Shown here: in pieces, positions 34,301-44,835 of the stretch
How positions within the stretch are numbered: the first letter of the stretch is position 1
How the letters are laid out: each line of letters opens with the position of its first letter
Assembly (NCBI RefSeq): GCF_963966145.1
Contig: NC_091046.1
Location: 46,686,001 to 46,750,000 of the forward strand
Source: Tenebrio molitor
Lineage: Eukaryota; Arthropoda; Insecta; Coleoptera; Tenebrionidae
Direction of reading: 5' to 3'
DNA length: 64,000 nt
Program-made: the position numbers and the translations under genes
The notes under the pieces: model-generated
The model's input: only the letters and a program-made list of their open reading frames with translations
What the model was told of the DNA's origin: nothing
Databases searched by the model: none

Positions 34301-37300
34301 AACAGGACCGGCTCTTGAAATTATTTAGACAACATTCGACCCGCCGAAGAACGAACCCTTTGTCTCTGGCCCAACCGAAACAATAACACCATTCAGGTGA
34401 TTTACGTGGAGGCCTCGGGGCCGGAATAAATCGCTCCCACCTTGACTTTTTATAGATGCACGAAAGTAATTGTCCAGATTGGGCACGAGCTCCGATTTGG
34501 GCCTATTTTGGGCACAATTTACCTTCGCAATTACTCACTCTGTCGCTGTTGATGCGTTCTTCGAACCTATTTACATAAATATTATCGTTGTGTATACAGA
34601 GTGTTGTATTGTTGAACAAACTGCTCGTTTCCGTCGACATCTCGTCAAACGCTACATCGGAATGCCATTGTCTTCGATGTTAATATCACCGTGTAATAAA
34701 CCTCGCATTATTTTACTACGTTTCCGATCCGAAAGAATCGTCGTTCGTCGGGCTCGTGCTTTGAAAGCAGACGATGCACTTCTTACACCGACAAAAAACG
34801 ACGACTTTTTCGTTTCCAAATCGAAAATGGGACCGGTCCAAATCATTAGACCCATTGTTATGGATATGCAGAAAGCTGTGTCATTATGGGTGGAACTGTC
34901 TCTCTGGTCCATCATTAATATCCCTCCAGAACCGATTGTTCTCGAGGCCTTGACCAGTCCAAAGCCAGAACTAGATTTTCGATTAGCATACGGATTTCTT
35001 ATTGATCTCGAGGGGTTGGGCGTCTACCGTGGACAATGCATACGTGGGTTGCGAGGGGCAAGGCCCTCCGTGACACTAGGAACCCGCTCGACAATAGGCG
35101 TTGCCTTATAAGCGAGGACATCGCTGTCGGACACCCACGCGATTCGACAAATGCTCCACTTTGGAGGTACAGGGCTTCCAAGGGCCCCCACGTACAAAGC
35201 CGCACACCCAGGAAGACGCAAGTGGCCCCAGCTGCACTTTGCACCAAAAACAGCAGCACTAGAAGAGAAACATTAGTGGCACCGAAGAGTTGAAATCTCA
35301 ATTGAGGAAGCAGATCTACTTTTGGTTACTTGGGAAGGTTCTCAGGGTTGGCACTAGACCCCACTCTTCATCTGTTTATTATACTGCAACTCTGAGTTTG
35401 TTTACCAAAAGGTTGACGTAGTTTTATAACTTTATACATGTTTTATTACAATAAATGGAAAATGACAAGTGTGAGCTGTCAAATGTCAAAAACAAATCCA
35501 GAAGGTGTTCGTGCGTCATGAATCACAGCCAAGTACGATGCAAGAAATAAATGTTTTATTACAATAAATGGAAAATGACAAGTGTGAGCTGTCAAATGTC
35601 AAAAACAAATCCAGCCAAGGAGGAACTTTAACAAGTTTGTCATTTTGCGTCGACCGCAGCCTCAACTGGCAAAGACCGCAGCATCCACCGCGATTAAGAA
35701 ACCGCAGTCGTCGTCGGTTCGCCAACAAAAGCACAAAACCGCCGTCACAAAGCCCAACTAGATCGCACCAGAACTCGATCAGAATCCCGCTGGGATTCGT
35801 CAAGAGCCGCAAGTTCAGTGGCTCTTCACGAAACCAGGAATTCCTCCTGTCGACCAGATGTGGCCCGTTCGTTTTAAATTTAGAATCGACGGTTTTACCG
35901 GAAAAACTGCGCGAACGCCGTCGACTCGCAAAAATTACACAGGTAACGGTGTGTCCAGTCACGCCGACCCCGGGGGCTTCTCCACCTCTCCCGCGCCGCC
36001 AATTTCGCGATCTTTTGTAGCTTGGTTGCAGCGACGAGTGCGCTGCAGGTGCAACATGTGTCGGGGGTGTCTGGACTGGTGTAATCCGACCCCGACTCGT
36101 CTCCCGCCAAAAGTAAATCACGACCCTCGACTCGTGTTCCGTCAAATTTTAACGCCGTTTTATAATTCATCGATTGTTGCGTGTTTACGGCCGCCAACAA
36201 CGAAAGAGCGCCTCGTGATGGCCGCCTAATCGGTTTTATTGTCTGAAATTTATTTGACGGCCTTCCTAAATGGGAAACCGTTTTACGAGATAAAATTTCG
36301 AAATGTCCGAGCGAGCCGCGTGTGGCCTCTACAAGCGCGACGGTAACGTCCCCATAAAATCGAAGAAGAAGAACCAGGCCACGGGCAAATCTAACATCGG
36401 ACAAAACACGCTACAGTTAGGTTTCTTCCGCGGATTTTTTGTTTTTCATCTTCGTGTCAGTTCTATCAGTCCCAATTTTTTTGTGCCACTCTACGTGCAT
36501 CAGTTTTTCTTCTTCCTCGTGTCCCAGTTCCACTACAGCGACTTGGGAGAAAAAGAACGGGAGTTGGGAGCGACCCCTGGCTCACTCCAGTCCCGCAGAC
36601 CGACTCCATTTTCACTTTTCGACTGTTGGAACTCGAAGAATTTGGTTAGAAACGGAATCCCGTTTGCTTTGCATATTTATGAGTAAAGTGATCCTTCGCG
36701 CCGAATCGTCGACCTAGGCGGTGTGTTTCGCCCCCACGGACTAGCATTCCAGAGGCGGCTTTCGCGAAACCGCAACAATGCCCTTTTGCCTGTTGAGCTG
36801 GACAAAAAAGGCACCATTCCATACTCGTATACGAATACAAAACGAGCACTTAACCGCAACCATATAAACGGAATAACATGCAGCATAATCTAACAATAAA
36901 ACCGTACACTAATGACTGTACGACCGCACCAAAGCCATAACGTATCCACGCGATCGTCTTTGTCCGGGCCGGGTTTATGCCGCTTTAAAACGTTTCGATA
37001 GCTCGAAAAAGGCTTAATGGATTCGTGATCGGATCGTTCCCCCCTCGAGAACACACGCGCCGTCATCTCGTCCTTATCTGGGTAAATGTCAGCCGGTTGG
37101 ACGCTTGCTTCGAAAGTTTCACGTCCTCCAAAAAGTGGAGTTTCGGGCCGGAGTTTTTTCGAGAGGGGAATTTTAATGCGACCGACGGAGGCGTTAGCGT
37201 GGCTAAGTCGCGATCCGAGCCGAAGATTCAATAATTGTCTGCACAAGACAAGAAGACGGTGACTGGACGAAAACCAGCCAGGATCATTTACTCTCCGAAT

Positions 37301-40300
37301 GGTGGAGAGTTACTCAGCACAAATCCCGAGATTCGACTCCGCCGACTATTAAAAAATAAATTGGTAAATCGTGTGGGCCACGACTTTTCGATGCGGTGCA
37401 GCTCTGGGCAAACAGAGTAATTGGCAACAGTAGGTCTCGACCAATCGACAACTGGTCCGGTCACGTGCCCGTGTTGCGATTGGTCGAACGGTACATTCGA
37501 GCGCCCTCTGCATAAATGTCAGACCCGACTTGAGTAATTATCGCCTCCGAATTAGATAAAGTGGAGACAACGCTGACCTCTTCCTGGTTGTCATTTTTGT
37601 CGATAAGTCCGCTTTCGCTATCGCACCGGCCGTAAATCACGTCGTTCCCTTCCGATTGTCTTTGAACTGCAGGTCAACGTTTCCACACTTTACCTGAAGA
37701 GCGACACTGTCCCTCGCAGGTGTGCGTACTCTCGGAGCAATTTGAATCCGGGTAATGACGACCGGTCCGCAGTGAGACGTCTCGGATCTGGAGGGAATCG
37801 TCGTCAGAACTAGTCCGGCTTGATGACACTTGGCCTTCGGGGTGACCCTTCGCGGGGATTTTCTCGGCCCCCGAAGTAAAAGTAGTCCAGTTTCACCGAG
37901 CACGAGATAATGGCGCGGCCACGCCCGATCTAACAACATTCTATCCGGTTCTGAGTGCAGCGCTGTTTGAAGCAATTAATTAAAAAGCGATCGAGGCGAG
38001 ATCCGGATTATTTCGGGCGGACACCTGTCGTCTCCGGTGCCATCTTTGACCCTCGCCAGTGTCGAATTGCGAGTCGGGGTTTATGGTCGCGTTCGGGGAA
38101 TGCGGGGCCCGCTTTGGATGAACCAGAACAGTTAAAATACATCATCAAACCAGAAACTCCGCTTCGGTATGAGTTACACACACACCCGTCCGAGATATAT
38201 AACAGATTTGAAATGTTATTCAGATTTGACTTTAAAATGTATGCAAAGCAGCCTCGGCGAGGATTGCGTTTGAACGTTGCCGAAGTAATTGCAAATCAGA
38301 CCACATGCCGGAGGCCAGATAGAGACGGCCTAAGACGGAGGTTATTAGTGTCGGCGGGATTGTGTCACTGTGGCGTCCTCGGGGGTGGTTCTTCCTTCTG
38401 AAAACAATGTGACGTCACCGCCCGAAAAAGTGGGTGTGCGGACAAAAACTGACTCACCAAAAACAACTACTTTTTGTGGTTTTATCGAACCAGTTGTCCC
38501 AAAATGTCACCACGTGGAATTTTCTTAGCTCACAGTCAATAATCTAATAAAATTGTCGAGCCGAAAGTGGGTCAGCTGCAATGGTACAAATGTGACAGTT
38601 ACGCTATCCATAAACGTCATTAGCCATAAAATGCATGTTAGAAAATTGGTGCAGTGTGCAGCTGTTCTAATAAATATTTCCTGGAAGTTGAGCTTTGATT
38701 ACATCATGATATTTAACAGGACACGAGCACGATTATTTGGACTGTTTTATCCCAGTCGCAATTAGAGAACGACTGTCCGATACGGATGACCGTAAAGTGT
38801 GAGGTTGTGCTCGTTTAATTTTTACCGAGTCTCGTAAGCTTCAAATTGAGAGATAAATCGCGGTCGGAAGCGACGAAAACATTCGTTAGTTTGGTGGCTA
38901 AATGAGTCCTTCACCTGTCCCGCTACCAGTTTTTCTCCGACGGTGCCAAACAGGACTTTTTCCATAATCCGGGTTTAGGTTGGCACCAGCGCCAAAACAA
39001 CAAAACAGCTACTTTGACGTCTCGTGTCTAGATTTCGCCGGTGGGGCCCAACGGTGTGTTCGATTTTTCGCGTGCTCGCGATTCATTACCGCGTTCACAT
39101 GCCGGATCGAAATTAAAATCAATTCATCTGTGATAGATTGCAGTATTGATCCACGGGAGCGTTAATATGCATAATCGAGTTCGCAGTGCCGTTAGACGAC
39201 GGTCCCTTGGACCTGGCTCTCGTTTATCCGGGCCAGACTGTTTTTGTCCGAGTAACAGTTTCATTATTGCGAATAAATCGACCGTTTTCACACGCAATTA
39301 AACGGACGTGTCGTGGTCTTTTTGCGCGTTCGGTTCCGTTAAGAATGCATTGAATTTTAAGTGAAGGGTTGTAATTGCAAGAGCGGCGGTTGATGAATGA
39401 CACCGGGAATTGGGTTAACGGCGATCCGGGCCTTCTTTTATCGTCCCTAAAAATCGTAATTACAATCATAAACGTCAATTCCGAGATTGGAATACCGTCC
39501 GAGGCGAATTAAATCGGGTCCGGTCGGAATGGGGAAATCGTTTCTGGCTAATCATCGATGATTACCGCATACCAAGTGTGCGGTTCGAGCGGACAACCTT
39601 TACGGGTGTTTTAATGGTGCACCGGAAAATTGGGGCCCGCCTGACAAGCCCAGTGGCGTGCGGATTCCGCAGTGTCACTTGTCAAAGCCCGTGGCGCCCT
39701 CTACGCCATCTTTTCAACCCTTTTCTTTCTGTTGCAGCGGACTGAGCCCTTCGTCGACGGGCCGTGGCGTCACTCCCGTCTACCTGCGCTGCTCGGCCGG
39801 CAGAGTGACGTGGCTGTACCCCCGAGGGGCCCTGCGGGTGCTCCTCCGCCTGCCAGGCCAGGACCGCGAATTCCGCGCCTGCATCAAACTCCACCCTGAC
39901 GAGAAGAGAGAACCCGCGGCTCGGCTGTTCCTCGAAGGGCCGAGGTCGCTGCTGCCGCTCTACGCGACCGCCGACGGTGGGAATAAAGCCATCAGGTTGG
40001 TGCCGCTGTCGGACTCACGCATTTTTCCACAGATAACATCGTTTAATTACAGGTGTTTCAACAGCAAGAATGGCCAAGCCGCGATCTATGTGGAAGCCGC
40101 CGACGTCGACGCGGTCACCAAGAGGGTCGCCGAATTCGAGTACGACCTCCAGGCGCTGCCCAAGGGGGTGCGGGGGTTCGACCCCACCGAAGGTGAGTCG
40201 GTGAAAGTGTACAAATAAATTGCAAATAAAGAGAAAATCGAAAGTATTGTTCCGATAAATAATCTTGAAAGTGGAGATTGACAGATAGGGGGCGCTGTTT

Positions 40301-42555
40301 TATTCAATGTGGCGTGGGATTGTGGAAACTAGATTAAGTACTACCGTTAGACGGGTGAAAGCGGTAGTGATTAAATCGGAGGGATTTTTGCAAATTTTAT
40401 TCTGTTTTTTGCAGAGTGTCGACCGTGTACTAGCGAGGAACTGGCGCACGCATTCTGCACCAGCGATCTCGGTAAGTGTCATTAAGCATAGCGGAAAGGG
40501 TCCGGAAATGCTGAAAAGCCACTGCATTAGCGCTAGTTTAAAGTTAATTGTTCTAATTATCGCACGCTAATGGCCGCGCGTTTGACGTTTCTCGTCGCTT
40601 TCAATTAACGCGGAAGAAACGGCGAATCGGTAATGACAGTATTCCGCGACACTTGATGATTTAATTCGGGGAAGAACGCGCAAGAAGTCGCTCGCCGGAT
40701 TAATCTGATTAAGAGATTGCGCGAGAGAAAAACGAAATTTAATGACAGCTGTGACAGTTCCGCGGTGCTGCCAACCCGATGCCACAAAAAGCGAGATAAT
40801 CGCGGCGGCATCAAGCCGCCGTTTGGTCACCTTGTCATTCGAAAATCACGAAAGCGCGAAATTCGAAAAAGATGGAAGAAGACTCGAGCATCAAGCAGTT
40901 GCAAGATTTTTTGGCGACCGAGAGGGAGAAAGCAGAGTTCACGGCGCAGATCCACGAATTCAGCGACTTCTGCTGGGACAAATGTGTTCAAACGACCGGC
41001 AATAAACTCGACAGCAAGACAGAAACGTGTCTGACAAATTGCGTGAACCGCTTCATCGACGTCTCTCTCTTCATAACGAACAGATTCGCCCAGCTATTGG
41101 AAAAAAGAATGAAAATGTAGTCCAGTGACGATTGCAATAAAGGATGCAGCAAAACCCGCCTGACGACTTCTTAATTATCGAGATCTCGCGTTTACACGTC
41201 TAAGTCGTCCAGTCGCGCTTTTTGTCCACGTTTTAGTGTGTCACGTGAGTTGGGTGACATGTGTTCCGTCCGCGGTCCGCTCCCCAACGACACAAAATCG
41301 CCAGAGCTGTTTTGAACAGCGTTCAGTCCGCGGTCCGCTCCCCGATAATTTCTTCATGCAAATGGAACTGTTTTTAACACCGATCGCGATTATCGCGAGC
41401 GTCTCGGTGCATAAACCACGACCGTAATGCTGACCGACGAAACGGTGATCTTGCAAGAGTCGTGGTCGACTTGGTCCATTAATGGATTTTTTCCAGCGCC
41501 CAATTCCGGGTGGTCCAATTAACCCCGACATTCTTAATCGGAGTGTTTTTGTTTTTCGCCACCGAATCCAGCAAGAGACGCGCCCGGGGCGCCCATCGAG
41601 ACTCGATTACGAAAAGATGGTAATGAGACGTCCGCGGCGGGGCTTGAATAAATAGCGGCCGCGAGGTGCACTTCTCGTGGAGAGGAGTTCGAGCGGAAAG
41701 AAATCGCACGCGAGACCACCGCGAGCCGGTTCAGTTGGAGCCGACGCCCACCGCCGAAGTCGAGACTCCTGGCGCGAGGGATAAAAATGCCGAAGTGCGG
41801 CTCCGCCGACGCTCTTTGTGGCGAATTGGATCAGTCGTGCCGCCCACCGCCTCCGAGAACAATGGCTCTTAACGGAGCGCATCGACGGGTGATACGGCGC
41901 GAAATGCGAGCCTCTAATTGCTCATTGTTTGCGTTCGAAATGGATTTCTTCCAATCAATCGAAGATCGTTGGATCTCTTCCGTCGATCGGGGCGCGCTCG
42001 CCTTTCGAGGAACGCCGGCCAGTATTTGCCTTCGGATACGGACCATGTCACTATTTACCCGAGATAAAAACGATTCTATTTCTCTTAAAGCCCTCGACCG
42101 TAGAACAAATACTAAGCGAGCTGTTGACTCAGCATTACTCCTTATCGCTGTTTAATGTAGATTATGATTCAGGCGCGCCCCGGACATTTTTTGATCTGTT
42201 TCTGTTTGTCCGTGCAGTGACCCGGGGCATCATCCACGGCGTGGAGAACCGCGAGGAGCTGGAGGTGTCGCAGATGTCGGTGAAGGTGACGAAGCTGATC
42301 CGGCACACGGCCGACGACGCCTTCACCAGCGACTCGAACGCCATCCCCGACGAGTCGGACGACGCCCTGAAGGAGGTGACGCTGCACGTGGCGCAGCACT
42401 GCGGCGTGTCGCACGGCCTCGGCGAGTTCGTCTTCATGGCCAGGCGGAAGCTGGGGGACCTCACGCTGCAGTGCGCCCCGCGCCTCGAGGACTGGGCCCT
42501 CCTGGTCAACAGGCTGTCCGAAGAGGGCAAGGCCCACTGCGTGCTGCGCAGCTAG
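31387..42555 (+). CDS. meteorin-like secreted protein (304 aa, five coding exons)
   Basis: Meteorin family: secreted factors with an NTR-like C-terminal half, acting in glial/neural and metabolic signalling in vertebrates. Exons: 31387-31508, 39738-39995, 40053-40192, 40415-40471 and 42218-42555. Introns are GT/AG, and all phases join into one frame. Exon 1 gives a signal peptide (hydrophobic VIVSLAVVGLASSA) and then GDECDWTG. Exon 2 continues SGLSPSS .. VTWLYPRGALRVLL, the family hallmark of the CxW-GSGL start and the WLYP-GALR block. Exon 4 encodes CRPCTSEELAHAFCTSDL, close to vertebrate CRPC..E/ELLLA-CTSDF. The last exon ends with GLGEFVFMARRKLGDLTLQCAPR. The mature chain has ten cysteines, as in the family, and the length fits (vertebrate about 290-310 aa). 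The ATG at 31405 (298 aa) is an alternative start with a better context. AATAAA at 42656. Confidence 0.92.
35438..35614. repeat. 64 bp perfect direct repeat, 113 bp period
   Basis: The 64 bp beginning ATGTTTTATTACAATAAATG at 35438-35501 is repeated without change at 35551-35614, inside intron 1 of the meteorin-like gene. A 27 bp part of it (GACAAGTGTGAGCTGTCAAA then TGTCAAA) also occurs at 30438-30464, 5 kb upstream. Confidence 0.9.
40872..41120 (+). CDS. Tim8: Tim8, small Tim chaperone of the mitochondrial intermembrane space (82 aa)
   Basis: With Tim13, Tim8 escorts hydrophobic precursors across the mitochondrial intermembrane space to the TIM22 or TIM23 machinery. The intronless ORF has the twin CX3C motif, CWDKC near residue 34 and CLTNC near residue 53, spaced 14 residues apart. 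The surrounding GNKLDSKTETCLTNCVNRFID closely parallels human TIMM8A ([21 protein letters not shown]), and the 82 aa length is typical. The start has a good context (AAGATGG). No presequence is expected, since these proteins enter by oxidative folding through Mia40. The gene lies wholly inside the last intron of the meteorin-like gene, same strand, with its own AATAAA at 41136. Its promoter must lie within that intron. Confidence 0.95.
   Translation: MEEDSSIKQLQDFLATEREKAEFTAQIHEFSDFCWDKCVQTTGNKLDSKTETCLTNCVNRFIDVSLFITNRFAQLLEKRMKM
41136..41141 (+). promoter_or_regulatory. AATAAA poly(A) signal of Tim8
   Basis: AATAAA 15 nt after the Tim8 stop codon. It lies inside the meteorin-like last intron, so it must be ignored by the host transcript for that gene to be completed. 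Confidence 0.65.
41268..41343. repeat. 18 bp direct repeat GTCCGCGGTCCGCTCCCC
   Basis: The 18-mer occurs at 41268-41285 and 41326-41343, 58 bp apart, just downstream of Tim8 in the host intron. Confidence 0.8.
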
Positions 42556-42655
42556 CCCCACCAAAGTAACTTAGTGCGCTTCTGTGATCTGTACATATGC
42601 GAGGACTCGAACGCGACGGTGCTTAAACTTAAGCCAGATTTCAGGGACGCCGTGC

Positions 42656-42661
42656 AATAAA
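42656..42661 (+). promoter_or_regulatory. AATAAA poly(A) signal of the meteorin-like gene
   Basis: First canonical hexamer after the stop codon at 42553-42555, giving a 3' UTR of roughly 120 nt. Other A/T-rich candidates follow. Confidence 0.6.
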
Positions 42662-44835
42662 TACTTGGCAACATTGACCGTCCTGGAATGATTCGCTGGT
42701 GGTTTTGTATATAGTGTGCTCCACATTGGAGCTTCGAGTGTCTTATTCTGTAACTAGATCAAGCTTCATAGAGTTGTGGTCATCATTGAATTCCTGGTGC
42801 CAAAATAGCCGCTTTCCACTCTCCCTCTCTCCCCCTCTCTAACCTAATTTAATCCCGTTGTACTTGTAATTACTCTAAATGTATCTTAATCGTGTACATA
42901 AAGTATTCTTCGGATCTCACATTAGAATGTGTTATTTCGTGTGGCCAAACGACACCTCGCTCTGTTCCTAAACGCGAAAATCTTGGCGAGCTCTCGTTTC
43001 GTCACATTCTATCATAGTTTAAAGATAATCTGTTGCTTAAAGATACGAATGCCATAATCGTCTTCTGTGTGGACAGAATGCTGTGATATGTAAAATATTT
43101 TTTATTGAATTGTATTGTTTGCAAAGAATATATGAATTTTAAATCGACAACACACTCTTATTTTCCCCTATACTCCGTTCACCGTACAAGAGGAACCCTA
43201 TTCCGTCGCTAAAAAGTTTGACGTTCACTGGTCACCCACTTTCAAGGCGACCGTACTGTAGATTCTTCGATCTATGGCATGAGCCACGCCAAAGGCGCAT
43301 CCAAGACAACGCATTAATGGACCATATGCTCGTGCTGATTCATAGATTACGACAATAACAGTAAAAAATAGTTCCTGGTCTGTTTCCAGTCGAGTTTATT
43401 ATAACTGGATGACAAAAACCGCTTCCTGGTACGGATCGAGATCATCAAGCGGTCCATAATTGGTTCAATTGCCACAAATAGCGCATTTTAGCGCTGCACT
43501 CGTGCACACTTGCGCTTGTTTTAGATGTGATTTTTTTCTTGCAGCGACTTCCTCTGCAGCCAAGGCGCTTCCGAATGACTGTTGCGTGTGAATCAAGCGA
43601 TGGGAATACACAATTGTTTTATTACCACATGTGTCGATAAATCTTGTTTTGAAAGTGTCTGCACTGAGCTGAAATGTGCTGCGAGGAGTTCTGGGAACGC
43701 TTCGCTTTTGCAACGTGAGGACGACGCGGTGGTGGTGGTGACGGCGAGAAGCAACAGAAATAGTTCGGTTAATTGTGAGAACCGTTTCAATTTGTGGAGG
43801 CAGAGGGACAGATGGCGACTTAAAAAATTACATATTACATTGAGGCGCAACAAGGAGGAATCCCAATGAATGAAGTTGATGAACGCAACTTAATTGCGAC
43901 CTGACGAATGATGCACAAGACTTAAGCATCAGGCAAGGCAGTTTTTACGTTTTTCGTTCCGTCTTGTTTGCTTCTCTTATCCATATTGAGTCAGGTGGTT
44001 ACGATTAGGAATGTGTTTGCATATTTAAATAACAATGAAATTAAAGCATTTTGGCGCATTTTAAATTATTTTTGAGCCAAAAGACGGCCACAAGTACAAA
44101 GTAAAAACGAAAAATTAATCACAATTCTTATTGCTTCCTAAATGTCATTGTTGCAGAACTAGGGGCGACATCTGGTGAACGAAACGCTTTTATCGGTTGA
44201 TAAAGAAGAAACCTTTTCACAACACAGAAAACTGTGGCAACATTGCACTGCGATTGCACATTATTACTTATCAATTACGTAAATATTGATGCTAATTGAC
44301 GAAACAACTAAAAATAATGTGCAGACACCGATTAAATTACAACAATTTCATAATAATTTAATTTTCTGTGGTGGTGTATTACTGGTTGTGTAACTGACAG
44401 AAGTGACGAGTCAAAGATGGTGGATTGTTAGGTTTTATTTTAAAAAATATACAATGGAATGTTTGATGGCTTTAAAATTAGATAATAACAACCGTAAAAT
44501 TACCAAAACCTGACTTGTATCACAGCTTCCATCACTATTTACAGAAAAAGTTTGTGACAACGGCGCAGTAAAATATACATATTTACAAATCTTGACCAAT
44601 GAAGAAAATGGCAACAAATTGAAGTTTGTTCAGTCTCAGTATAATTTTTCCATCACAGATAAGTAAAGGAAACCATTTTTGTTGTCACCAGAAACGTCAA
44701 TATTTCGTCGTTGGCTCATCTAAATCGGATTGATTATTAGGACGCTTCTCGGAAGCAATAGTGAAGGGAATGCTTCTTACTTGTTAATACTTAATATTAC
44801 GTACAAAAAATTATAAATACTCGTTCACCTCGCAC
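42662..44835. other. intergenic between convergent meteorin-like and MFSD11 genes
   Basis: No gene recognised. The right-hand part probably holds the MFSD11 3' UTR, with AATAAA on the minus strand at 44434-44439. Two motifs of the GGCGAC / AGATGGCG type occur near 43812 and 44165. Confidence 0.5.

Noticed and set aside
34470..35111. 213-codon plus-strand open frame
   Set aside because: No domain, amphipathic pattern or family resemblance. It overlaps open frames on the other strand and lies in a GC-rich intron where long chance frames are expected.
34999..35301. Minus-strand open frame starting with a hydrophobic, signal-like stretch (LLVLLFLVQSAAGATC), and an overlapping frame with an Ig-like phrase (RIAWVSDSDVLAY)
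   Set aside because: The start is not an ATG, the two suggestive stretches are in different frames, and no splice arrangement links them. The residues do not form a full Ig pattern.
35895..36404. Overlapping open frames on both strands, up to about 200 codons, at 35.5-36.4 kb
   Set aside because: Arginine/proline/serine-rich chance translations of GC-rich intron sequence, without domains.
36303..36420. ATG in good context followed by a basic peptide (MSERAACGLYKRDGNVPIK..) inside meteorin-like intron 1
   Set aside because: No flanking exon, no recognisable family, and the frame soon becomes low-complexity phenylalanine-rich translation. Probably chance.
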